64,000 bases of DNA from Macrothele yani. Its lineage: Eukaryota; Arthropoda; Arachnida; Araneae; Macrothelidae. The position numbers and the translations under genes were made by a program. Where the stretch lies: assembly GCA_039090855.1 (NCBI GenBank), contig CM077034.1, forward strand, positions 13,777,970 through 13,841,969, given 5' to 3'. The stretch's first letter is position 1; the number at the start of each line of letters is the position of its first letter. Positions 44,067-53,925 of this stretch are shown piece after piece. The notes beneath the pieces were generated by a model. That model was not told the DNA's origin. It made no database searches and saw only the letters and a list, made by a program, of their open reading frames with translations.

Positions 44067-45971
44067 TGAGGAAAAGTTTCATTTAATATGCAAAATGTGT
44101 AATACTACAATTACTCAGCTCAGCTATTCTGTGTTGCTGAAATGAATTGAATAATCGCTGATAACTGTTTTGTAGTGGTGTGATCAGAATTTCATTTCTG
44201 GGGGTGGATTAACAGGATAAAAAAATTGCTTCTCAAACAGTACCCTGGACTTTTTCAACGCTTAAAAATTCTGAAGCACTCAAATTTTAGAAATAGCATG
44301 GAAGAGGAGGGAATGCGGATTTTTTTTTTTTCAAAAAACTACAGGTCAATGATTTGTTCCCCTTTTCGGGGAAGTGGTCATTTTCGGCCTTTTCAGGTAA
44401 AAACCTCATCAGATAAGAGTACTGTTTCATACAAATTGCACCAAATAACATAAACCCTTACTCAACTGTTTCAAAGGTCAAACGTTTTGCGATAATTTAT
44501 TTCAAGCAATTAGTTTTGTTTATTTGCATAGGACATATTTGTATGCTTTTGATTCTATTTATTTCTCGTTTCCCAGATAAACACAGTTTTATAACTAATG
44601 CATGCATATAAATGTAAGACTTCTAGAGGGTAAACATTCAGACTATTCGGTATTTATTTAAATTACTGATGACTGCTTGCTGTATAACAAATGTGAGCAC
44701 ACAGTACTGATCCGAATAAATAGCAATTACTGGCCAAAGAATATCTAACGAGAAATTAAGACTCAGCGAAACGTAACTAGCGCAGCCATATCTTCAGGGA
44801 AAACATGCAGTGCACAGAAGCCAACATATACAGGCTGATGCCGGAGCAGACTGCGCATGCGTATTTCTGTTGACTTCAAGTCTTTGGGTAAAAAACCGTC
44901 AGGCGAGCTACTCAGACTCACAGCACGTGATTGTAACCTTCTCGGTAGCATAATCACTTCGCAAATCGGATATGTTAGTTTTGTTACGCGAATCGGGTTA
45001 TTTAAGGCTTTTGCTTGTTCTTCAGTTTTTCAGAAATATTTTCAGTACTGACAGATACTAAGGAATGTCTGCATTTTGTACGGATCCTTAGGCCTAGCTG
45101 TAATATTTGCTGACATTTAATTTAAATAGTAATACTAATGTTATTGGATATTTTTCTCACCAAAATAAGGGATGGTGTGGGATATCAGAAAACAACAACA
45201 AAACTGCTCTAAACAAATAGTCATCAGATCGAAGGAAACCATCGTGGGTCAAAGAAAAGCTTCACTGCCGTAGTCCCCCTAACGTGTTTTGCTCCTGAAT
45301 CTTAACTTTCCCGCAGAGCATATTATCTCTTAAGATGTGGTGGCGCTGTTGTCGCCTGTTTTACGTTATCTCTATGAGAGTAGACTTTCTTTAAGCGTTA
45401 GGTATTCTTTGTTACTGGCAATGAAACTATTCAATGCAAAGAATTTTGAATTTTAAGTCTACAACACATTTTTTTCGCATGAGATCACACAAAAGTGCCC
45501 TTTCTATCGAAGGGGAGGCTAGGTGTTGATTGTATTTTTAGAGGACAGAAATATATTCATGTTCGCAAAAACTTCTGCCTACTAAGCCTCAGCGAACGAT
45601 ATGTATTTTTCCAAGTCATATAAAGAAAGGAAATTAAATGAAAACGATAAACCTCGATCAACCAAAAATAGGTTAGAGTAATTGTTTGTGAAGTAAACGC
45701 TTATTTTTACATTGTAGATGTGATTCCGGTTTGTGTATGATTATGCTGGAGGCTATGAAACTAACTTTATATGTAAGTATTTCATGACCCCAGGAACATT
45801 GGATGTGTCGTACCGTGGGTGTGCGACACAAGCAAAAACAAACACCCCTCTCTGCTCTTACCAGAGGCACAGGGCTATTAGTCTAATCCCATTGTCATGG
45901 CTGTCAATCAGTACCGCCTTGCCTTTCCTCTCAAGGGGGAACGTCAAAAACTCGAGGCTGCTAGTGAAACC
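44067..45971. other. 1.9 kb without recognised gene
   Basis: No transposon or tandem repeat recognised; probably the most unique-looking stretch here. Several short frames exist (for example at 44763-44957 minus and 45733-46035 plus), with no family resemblance. It could hold the promoter or first exons of the THAP-like gene that follows. Confidence 0.35.
44852..44861. promoter_or_regulatory. NRF1-like palindromic site
   Basis: TGCGCATGCG matches the core of the NRF1 consensus, a common element of CpG-type promoters in animals. It lies about 1.1 kb before the THAP-like exons. A TGACGTCA (CRE) occurs at 46033-46040. Promoter function is conjecture. Confidence 0.25.
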
Positions 45972-46002
45972 ATGGCTGGCTCATCGCATTGTGTTTCTGC
46001 TG
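45972..46002 (+). CDS. Possible first exon of a THAP gene
   Basis: ATG in a CCATGG context, reading MAGSSHCVSA and then a possible G|GTTGAAG donor. THAP zinc fingers begin close to the start Met with a C-x4-C pair, and HCVSAG would supply the first Cys, with the second coming from the next exon or from the codon that is TGA here. The phases do not fit the exon at 46319, so a middle exon would be needed; none was found. Weak call. Confidence 0.22.
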
Positions 46003-46318
46003 GTTGAAGTGGTCCTCGCCTGTGCCGCTCAGTGACGTCACGGGGATGCATGTTACTTGTCCGTGCGCAATGTAAAGCGCTAGGTGTATGCTGTTAACCC
46101 ACGTTTGTTGCATTCGCTGCTGCTTATTTGGTTGTATTTTTGACATTGAATTTTTTTTATTTAATTTCTTTAGTACATCGTTTTCGTACAATATCTTCCT
46201 CCGCTGTTGCTACGTGACGAAATAACTGCAGGAGTACGAAAGAACGAAACATATTTTTTCACTGTTTCCCTCGAAACGATCCAATAGTTACAAAACACTG
46301 GGTTAACATTTGTTGCAG

Positions 46319-46616
46319 AGCACATTCTTTTATTTTGAAAAATACCAGGACTTGCACTGAGCACTTTTTAAATACTATAGTAAGTACGAAGACGATAATA
46401 ATGAATCGCCTGCTTGGTTTACCAATGAAAAAAATATTGAAATCGTCGGCTATACCAACAGTCAATTTACCGAGATCAAACGTTGAAAATGTCACTGCAA
46501 GAGGTCAAATACAAAGAAAGAGAAAAATACTGCAGGATGTTTTTGATAGACTTAAAAATCATAGTCCCCAAAAAAGGTCTTTTGCAGAAAATGTGGTCCC
46601 AATTCAACCTGCATGA
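46319..46616 (+). CDS. THAP-type zinc finger C-terminal exon
   Basis: After a good acceptor (ATTTGTTGCAG) the frame reads FILKNTRTCTEHF, containing the C-x2-H half of a THAP zinc finger, and later KKILKSSAIPTVNLP, matching the AVPTIF-like box that closes THAP domains. A basic tail follows (QIQRKRKILQDVFDRL, KNHSPQKRSFAENV) with a stop at 46616. THAP domains bind DNA and occur in nuclear regulators and in P-element-type transposases; which applies here cannot be told. The N-terminal half with the first Cys pair is missing from this exon. The downstream sequence is duplicated and rich in A-runs, hinting that the copy is decaying or transposon-borne. Confidence 0.5.
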
Positions 46617-46619
46617 GAT

Positions 46620-46728
46620 GAAGTGACAATTTTCTGCGTGAAATGTGATATGTTCCACACAAAAAAAAAAGTAAATTTTTTAAATGACAAATTGTCAATA
46701 ACGGAAAAAGAGAAACTTTCTGAAAACA

Positions 46729-46763
<35 letters not shown>

Positions 46764-47495
46764 AAAAGTAATTTTCTAAATGACAAATTGTCAATAACGA
46801 AAAAGGAGAAACTTTCTGAAAACAGGTAAAAAAAAAAGAAAAAGAAAAAAGAAAGATATTTTAAAGAGCTTTTCTAGCAAAGCCAGAAGATGGAATCGTT
46901 CCGCCGGCTTTTATTGAAACAAATAAGAGAACTGAAAATTAAGGTTTAAAACCAAAATACGAAAAATCAAAAATTGAAAGAAAAAATGGCAAATGCTTTC
47001 GAAACACACTTACAAAAACACAGGTAACCTCCCTTGTAGAGGGTAAAAGTCGAATTAAATGGACACTTGAATATCCGAAACGTTTCACAAAAATTACAGT
47101 AGCCGAGGTTTGAAAAGACAATTTTCTGCGTGAAATGTGATATGCCCCCCCCCCATGAATTTTTTAAATGGAAAATTGTCAATATGGGAAAAAGAGCTTA
47201 ACTTTCTGAAAACAGGAAAAATAAAAAAAAGGATATTTTAAAGAGCTTTTCTAGCAAAGCCAGAAGGTGGAATCGTCCGCGCCGGCTTTTTTTTTAAACA
47301 AATCAGAGAATTGAAAATTAAGGTAAAAAACAAAATACGAAAAATCAAAAAGTAAAAAAAAATGACAAATGCTTTCGAAACATACTTACAAAAACACGGG
47401 TAACCTCTCTTGTAGAGAGTAAAGGTCGAATTAAATGGACACCAGAATTTTCGAAACGTTTCACAAAAATTACAGTAGCCGAGGTTTTGTTATTA
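46620..47495 (+). repeat. About 490 bp tandem duplication after the THAP exon
   Basis: ACAATTTTCTGCGTGAAATG occurs at about 46627 and 47118 and the following blocks recur in order: AATTGTCAATA, AACTTTCTGAAAACAGG, GATATTTTAAAGAGCTTTTC, ATGCTTTCGAAACA and CACAAAAATTACAGTAGCC. Copy one has an extra internal repeat and a 31 bp A-run (about 46731-46761). Both copies contain echoes of a peptide (FCVKCDMFH; KWTPEFSKRFTKITVAEV), so this may be duplicated coding sequence of the THAP gene or transposon, now broken. Confidence 0.8.
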
Positions 47496-47879
47496 ACGAA
47501 AAAGCATTATTGTCGCGTTTAATGGAAGTAATAATACACATAAATATATATATAAAAGGAATCAATCAATGATATATTCTGCTTCACTCCTTTTGTTTCT
47601 TTAAATCATTTCACCATTTTGTTTCATATTCGGGCAGCTCAGTAGTTGTATTTATCATCAAAGTTCCCCGCACAGAGCAAAGCAAACGCGTTTCCTAACC
47701 CTCAGCGATGCATTCCAGCTACGTCACCAGCCGCAACATCCGGGGACAACTAAAATCTGCCGTATGAACCAGCCCTTGTATCTAGAGCAATGTTGTGAAA
47801 CAGCTTTTGTCCACGTAGCCAGCCGCTCATGGGAAGAAAGTTGGTCAGAAATAAAGCCGAAAATAAGGTATCACAGGGA
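47496..47879. other. Spacer, nothing recognised
   Basis: Contains a short TA-rich run near 47546. No gene seen. Confidence 0.35.
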
Positions 47880-48214
47880 AAATACTTGAACACCCCCCCC
47901 CCCCCAAAGGGTTAAGGTTTGCTGTGTCTGTTCCTTCCCCGAGAAAATTTGTGGAGCTGTAGTTTATATACCCTAAAATTCTTTTGTTGAGTTCTAGATC
48001 GTATACATTTTTTGTAAAGAATTGCATTAAATATCTGAATTAAGAAAATACGGAATTGCGTAATCTTTTTGTGACGTAAATAACTAACCTTTGGGGACGA
48101 GGCCACGAAGTGTTCAAAAACGCAAATTTTATACGGCCCCTTAAAATATTTTTGGCCGGTTCTCTGGTGGCCAGATGGCATTATAAGGCCACCATAGTTT
48201 GTTCCAAAGTCGCA
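47880..48214. repeat. Family N copy, segment before the tandem repeats
   Basis: Matches 53530-53925 in order: GAGAAAATTTGTGGAGCTGT with GCACAAAATTTGTTGAGTTG, TGCATTAAATATCTGAATTA with TATATTAAATATCGCAATTA, AAGAAAATACG, AACGCAAATTTTATACGGCC and CCCTTAAAAT. The reverse complement of the last blocks matches the TTTTAGGGGCCGTATG part of the 341 bp satellite. Confidence 0.85.
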
Positions 48215-49250
48215 GAAGACGTTCATTGTTAGAATGAGTGCATGCTTTTGCGTGTAGAAATATGAAGTCTTTCTTATTTTTATCAAAGTATATCTTAGTT
48301 TCAACTAAGTAATGGACAGCACTAATGAGATCACTTCGTGCGTTCAACCATGTAGCATAATAAGGCCAACGTAGTTTTTTACAAAATGGCGGAAGAGGTT
48401 CGTTGTTCGAATGAGCACGTGCTTTTAGCTTGCAGAATTATGAGATCTTTCTTATCTTGGAAAGATATCTTATTTTCAACTAAGCAATGGACAACACTAA
48501 TCAGAACGCTTCCTCCGTTCAACCATATAACTTTATGTACATTCTAAGGTCATCATAGTAATTTTCCAAAATGGCGGAAGAGGTTCATTGTTTGAATGAG
48601 CACGTGCTTTTAGCTTGCAGAAATATGAGATCTTTCTTATCTTGGAAAGATATCTTATTTTCAACTAAGCAATGGACAACACTAATCAGAACGCTTCCTC
48701 CGTTCAACCATATAACTTTATGTACATTCTAAGGCCATCATAGTTATTTTCCAAAATGGCGGAAGAGGTTCATTGTTTGAATGAGCACGTGCTTTTAGCT
48801 TGCAGAAATATGAGATCTTTCTTATCTTGGAAAGATATCTTATTTTCAACTAAGCAATGGACAACACTAATCAGAACGCTTCCTCCGTTCAACCATAAAA
48901 CTCTATGTACATTCTAAGGCCATCATAGTTATTTTCCAAAATGGCGGAAGAGGTTCATTGTTCAAATGAGCACGTGCTTTTTTTTAGCTTGCAGAAATAT
49001 GAGATCTTTCTTATCTTGGAAAGATATCTTATTTTCAACTAAGCAATGGACAACACTAATCAGAACGCTTCCTCCGTTCAACCATATAACTCTATGTACA
49101 TTCTAAGGTCATCATAGTTATTTTCCAAAATGGCGGAAGAGGTTCATTGTTCGAATGTGCATGTGCCTTTTACGTACAGTAACATGAAGTATTTTTTAAT
49201 TTCATGAAATGTAATCTTAATTTCAACTAAGCAGTTTGGAGACAAACTAT
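48215..49250. repeat. About 185 bp tandem repeat, six copies, in family N
   Basis: Copies start at TTCATTGTT(T/C)GAATGAGC near 48216, 48401, 48588, 48771, 48954 and 49143. Inner ones are nearly identical; the first and last are diverged. The unit parallels the 179 bp satellite at 53926 onwards: both have a GAGCACGTGCTTTT core, a TATGAG(A/G)TCT block, CAACACTAATCAGAAC, CCTxCGTTCAA and ATTxTAAGGCCA. The central units carry CACGTG and AAAATGGCGGAAGAGG. Confidence 0.93.
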
Positions 49251-49830
49251 GATGTCCGTGTAATGCTAAGTAATATTGTATGGCTGAGTAGTGTAAACGT
49301 TTCATCCAAGTTTTGACGAATGCTTAGTTCAAATTAAGACAGTTTTTCATGAAAGGAAAAGGGAACTCATTATTCTAACCAAACATTATGGTTAGCACTT
49401 GGCGTATATTTCCTATTTTCGACAAGCGGGCATTTCCGCTTTATACCAAAGATTATAAGGCAGTGAGTTATTTTCCTTTCTCTGCACCGCCGAAATATTT
49501 CGGAACTTAATACCTGTCGTATGAAGGCAGAGAGAGATTTACACGAATGTACGAAAGAACGCCCACATAAAAAAGTAGACTTCTCGAAAATAGGGGGGGG
49601 GAAAATGCCCACATCGTGGAAACTGGAAAACACGCTAACTACTGACTGATGTTTTTTACGTTAGTTTGAAACATGAAGTTATTTCTCAATTTAATGAAGA
49701 AAGCACTTAATTCCAACGAAGAAATCGACAAAACTAATCAGAACAGTTCCTCAGCTTAACCACACGAAGTTAACTAGCATTACAAGGATGCCGTGGTTTG
49801 CTCCAAAAGGGTAGAAGAGGCCAGTAAGGC
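49251..49830. repeat. Family N continuation, related to both satellites
   Basis: GAATGTACGAAAGAACGCCC and ACTTCTCGAAAAT near 49548-49600 match AATGTATGAAAGAATGCTC and CTTCTCGAAAATG of the 341 bp unit. The next block (GTTTTTTACGTTAG, ACATGAAGTTATTTCTCAAT, ATGAAGAAAGCACTTAATTC) lines up with TCTCTTACGTCTG, GCATGGCCTATTTTTCATTA and ATCAAGAAAGGCTTCAATTT. After that, AAAACTAATCAGAACAGTTC and GCATTACAAGGATGCC resemble the 179 bp unit. Confidence 0.75.
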
Positions 49831-50344
49831 ACCCAGGATTGTGTTAAGGGGGGGCCAAAATATTGAAAAATTAAAAACGCAAGTTTTTAAATATAATTCA
49901 GAACGCCATCAATGCCTAATCGAGAAGTGGATCCCGAACCCAACTAATTATATGGCCCCCAAGTGAAAACGCTATAGGCATCAACACTGCTTACAAGTTA
50001 AGTCAACACAATTACAAGAAAGAAATAATACATAGAGGCCAGTCTACATACCTTATATGATAACTTCTAGCTGAGGGATCAATAAAACCCTTGGTCAAAA
50101 GCAAAAGAATTACTGTTTTCCTTCTACGGCAGACCAAATAAAGACTGTTTTGAATGACCCACAGAAGGGGTGTTCTAAGCCGCTCTCCTGTCAGAATTGG
50201 ATTTCCCTCCAGCAAGGTGATTGTCCAGTTAAGACTATCCTGGCAATGGGAATAATGCTACGGGACCTTATAACTCCCAGTTACAAGTATTACTCCGCGC
50301 TAATGGTGTGTAACTAATCTTCACTCGGAAGTTTTGACAGGGAG
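49831..50344. other. Spacer, nothing recognised
   Basis: No gene or repeat recognised; one minus-strand frame at 50012-50215 has no family resemblance. Confidence 0.35.
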
Positions 50345-50485
50345 CACCCCCATTTTAGCACCATATCCCTATTTCTTCCCCCACCCTTACCCCACCCGCG
50401 GTCGTTGATCGGAGACTCACCCCTCATTTTCGCACCATATCCCTATTTCTTCCCCCACCCCCACCCCACCCGCGGTCGTTGCAGA
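50345..50485. repeat. About 80 bp tandem duplication
   Basis: ACCATATCCCTATTTCTTCC and CCACCCGCGGTCGTTG occur twice, first from about 50361 and again from about 50441. The copies are C-rich and nearly identical. Confidence 0.9.
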
Positions 50486-50859
50486 CCGTTAGACAAGCAA
50501 TTTCTCTATCTTTTTTTTTTTTTTTTTTTTTTTGAAATGTTACAGAACGTGTAACTTTTTTTTTCTTTTAAAATGAAATTATATTTGCTAAACGCGGGAA
50601 GTGGCCAAATTTTGTTTTCACATATTGTTTCTAATTTCTTTTTTTTTTTATAATTTTTTTTATGTACTTACTGCTTGAAGATTACCATCTGTGGGATTTA
50701 ATTAAAAGTATTTTTACCATGTCATCAGTTATGCCTAGAATTTCGTTCTTTCCAAAATTTTGCATTGATTCGAATTTTTTTAATAACAGATACCCGTTAA
50801 ATATGAATGCATGTTTAACTACCCTATGTAGTGGACAAGAGCCGGTCTCTGTGATTAGT
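50486..50859. other. A/T-rich spacer with poly-T
   Basis: A T-run of about 23 lies at 50511-50533. A 134-codon plus-strand frame starts at 50662 and runs into repeat sequence; no protein resemblance. Confidence 0.35.
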
Positions 50860-51046
50860 GATATTTTAGGGTTCACTGTAAACTGCCACACATCTTTCAG
50901 CAACTCGGAAAATTGCCACATGTTTTTCATTGTGGGGCCGGGCCCAAATTGCTGTGTGTGGCATTCTTCCAAGTTTCCGAATTATGTGTGGCAGTTTTCC
51001 AAGGTGCCGAACGATGGGAAGGAACTCTTTCGTTTGTCTGAATTTT
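50860..51046. repeat. Family N copy, part left of the SINE array
   Basis: AACTGCCACACATC, GGGGCCGGGCCC, GTTTTCCAAGGTGCCGAACG and TTTCGTTTGTCTGAATTTT match the reverse complement of 38541-38700. The copy continues at 52211 after the SINE array, and 38540 backwards shows the uninterrupted order. Confidence 0.85.
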
Positions 51047-52220
51047 TTGTTCTTTTTTTTTTTTGATTGGAGGTTGGACGACCATCGTGAGCAACTCAAT
51101 GGGCTATAAGCAGACGCCCGTCCCTAATTTAGGGTCACTGGTTCCAGGGAAGGGAGAGAGCCAGTGCCGTAAGACAAACACAACATCCATTCATTGATTG
51201 ATTGGAGGTTTAACGACCACCGTGAGCAACTCAATGGGCTATAAGCAGTCGCCCGTCCCTAATTTAGGGTCACTGGTTCCAGGGAAGGAGAGAGCCAGTG
51301 CCGTAAGACAAACACAACATCCATTCATTCATTGATTGGAGGTTTAACGACCACCGTGAGCAACTCAATGGGCTATAAGCAGTCGCCCGTCCCTAATTTA
51401 GGGTCACTGGTTCCAGGGAAGGGAGAGAGCCAGTGCCGTAAGACAAACACAACATCCATTCATTCATTGATTGGAGGTTTAACGACCACCGTGAGCAACT
51501 CAATGGGCTATAAGCAGTCGCCCGTCCCTAATTTAGGGTCACTGGTTCCAGGGAAGGGAGAGAGCCAGTGCCGTAAGACAAACACAACATCCATTCATTG
51601 ATTGATTGGAGGTTTAACGACCACCGTGAGCAACTCAATGGGCTATAAGCAGTCGCCCGTCCCTAATTTAGGGTCACTGGTTCCAGGGAAGGAGAGAGAG
51701 CCAGTGCCGTAAGACAAACACAACATCCATTCATTCATTGATTGGAGGTTTAACGACCACCGTGAGCAACTCAATGGGCTATAAGCAGTCGCCCGTCCCT
51801 AATTTAGGGTCACTGGTTCCAGGGAAGGGAGAGAGCCAGTGCCGTAAGACAAACACAACATCCATTCATTCATTGATTGGAGGTTTAACGACCACCGTGA
51901 GCAACTCAATGGGCTATAAGCAGTCGCCCGTCCCTAATTTAGGGTCACTGGTTCCAGGGAAGGGAGAGAGCCAGTGCCGTAAGACAAACACAACATCCAT
52001 TCATTCATTGATTGGAGGTTTAACGACCACCGTGAGCAACTCAATGGGCTATAAGCAGTCGCCCGTCCCTAATTTAGGGTCACTGGTTCCAGGGAAGGGA
52101 GAGAGCCAGTGCCGTAAGACAAACACAACATCTATGCCTCACCGGGATTCTAACCCGTATCCTCTACGTACGAATGATCAGAACCTGTCGCTTAAACCAC
52201 TACGGCGGAGTCTGAATTTT
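51037..52220 (-). mobile_element. SINE body array E, 8 units, one head, TSD
   Basis: Eight units start at 51066, 51201, 51335, 51470, 51605, 51741, 51876 and 52011. A single degenerate head lies at 52136-52210 and poly-T at 51052-51064. TCTGAATTTT is repeated at 51037-51046 and 52211-52220, and removal restores the family N order seen near 38520. The head has at least ten changes and a deletion against array C (box B reads GATTCTAACCC), whereas body units differ from each other by only a few bases. Confidence 0.94.
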
Positions 52221-53300
52221 CATGCCTTTTCATAATCGTTTAGGGCAACTGCTCACAAAAGTTCAAAGGGAAGGGGGCTATAAAGATAGCCGTTCCTTGG
52301 CCTATATTGAGAACTGAATTGGGAACTCTAAACAAATTTCGAGAAAACGTTCTATGTAAGCCAAGCGAGAATTGTATTTTAATTTAAAGAAATAAATTGC
52401 CGAGGGATCCTAGGCACTTGGGTGGGGGTGGGTGAGGGGGGGCTCTACCTGCAACTTCCGTACTTTTATATTTTGGACCACTGGAGTCTGTCAGTGTATC
52501 CAGGATGTTCCCCTTGAAGTTTACGCGATGTCCGTAAGCTGTGGGGGAGAGCTTTCCCACAAAATGTAAAACTGTAAACTTCATATAATGATTCTGTACA
52601 CGACCACGAATTTTCAGAAGGGTTCAGTGAATTCACGACTGCCCCCCCAAGATTTCTAAGAGCGGAGACAAGGTGTTCAATATAAGTTATTTGCTCGCAA
52701 TTTCCAATCTTCATGTTCCGTTGAGTGACAGACTCTACTTGTGGGTACGGTCTTACCCCCAGTAAATTGGTGAAGTCTGTAAAAGAGATCCGAGGTGTTT
52801 TGGTTGGGAGGCTCTACCTCTAACTTCCGTAATTTTATATTTTGGACCGCCAGAGTAGGTCAGTGTATCCGGGATGTTCACCCTGAAACGCTTTTAGAAA
52901 CATGGGGGGGTCATAATCCCACCCTCCTGAAAATTCGTGGTCGTGTACAAAATCATTATATAAAGCATGGTACCAATGTTTAGAGCTCTACGTCCATTTT
53001 TACATTTTGGGGGTAGGTCCCTTCCCAAAGCTCGCGAACGCTTCAAGGGGAACATACCGGATACACTGACCGACTCTAGGTGTCCAGAATATAAAATTAC
53101 GGAAGTTGGGGGTGGATTCCCCCAACCGAAGCAGATCGGATCCCTCGGCCAATTCTTAGTTGGCTTACATAGAACGTTTTCTCGAAATTTGTTTAGAGTT
53201 CCCAATTCAGTTCTCAATATAGGGCAAGAAACGGCAATCTTTATAGCCCCCGCTCACCCTTGAACTTTTGTGGGCAGTTTCCCTAAACTTGTATGAATCG
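52211..53300. repeat. Family N inverted repeat (foldback-3)
   Basis: Left arm 52211-52904, right arm 52905-53300 reversed. The mirrored pairs include GAACTGAATTGGGAACTCTA with TAGAGTTCCCAATTCAGTTC, and CGAGAAAACGTTCTATGTAA with TTACATAGAACGTTTTCTCG. The left arm has two copies of the CTACCTxxAACTTCCGTA unit, the right one. The apex reads GAAACATGGGGGGG|TCATAATCCCACCCTCC; at the homologous place near 33474/38086 the foldback-1 element is found instead. Confidence 0.85.
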
Positions 53301-53740
53301 GCATACCCAAAGATGGTTTTCTTAGGTAGCAGATGCCCGCAGAAGTTTTGTTCAGTTTTAGTTTGTAAACGCTGAAAGCATCCCGACCAGACAAGAATTT
53401 TTTTATATATCGTGCCCCCCCTAATAGGTTTCTTGGGTTAGCACTTTCCCGCAGAGAATTTGTTGAGTTGTTTTTGAAAACGTAGAAAATCTCCCGATGG
53501 GTCCAGAAATTATTTATATTTTTAGTAATAAGCCCCCCTCCTCCCCCCCCCCCCGTCCCCAATTGGCTTCATGCGTTAGCACATGCCCGTAGAGAATTTG
53601 TTGAGTTCTGTTTGTAAACACCGATAATCTACCGATCGGACCAGAAATTCTTTATATTTATATTTTTGGTGTTGTCCCCACACCCCATAAGTTTACTGCG
53701 TTTTCACATGTCCGCACAAAATTTGTTGAGTTGTAGATTA
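53301..53740. repeat. Four diverged 105-125 bp tandem units
   Basis: Units share a core of the form GTTAGCAC(A/T)T(G/T)(C)CCG, AGAGAATTTGTTGAGTT, GTAAACxCxGATAATC-like and CCAGAAATT(A/C)TTTATAT, with C-runs at the joints. They link foldback-3 to the segment before the 179 bp array. Confidence 0.75.
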
Positions 53741-53925
53741 TAATTTTTTTTTACAAAGAATTATATTAAATATCGCAATTAAGAAAATACGAAATTATGG
53801 AAAATTAATGTGATTCAGATAACCAGCTTCTGTAGACGTGGCAACGAAGCTATCGAAAACGCAATTTTTATATGGCCCCTTAAAATTTGTGTGGCCAGTT
53901 CTCCTACACTCAACGTATCATTCTA
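53741..53925. repeat. Family N segment before the 179 bp satellite
   Basis: Counterpart of 47990-48170: TATATTAAATATCGCAATTA, AAGAAAATACGAAATTATGG, CGAAAACGCAATTTTTATAT and GGCCCCTTAAAAT. Confidence 0.85.

Noticed and set aside
47545..47556. TATA box of a promoter
   Set aside because: A TATATATA run in A/T-rich DNA without initiator or gene nearby; not distinguishable from a microsatellite.
51332..52235. Long frames reading GGLTTTVSNSMGYKQSPV repeatedly
   Set aside because: 135 bp is a multiple of three, so any open frame of the SINE body repeats; SINEs do not encode proteins.
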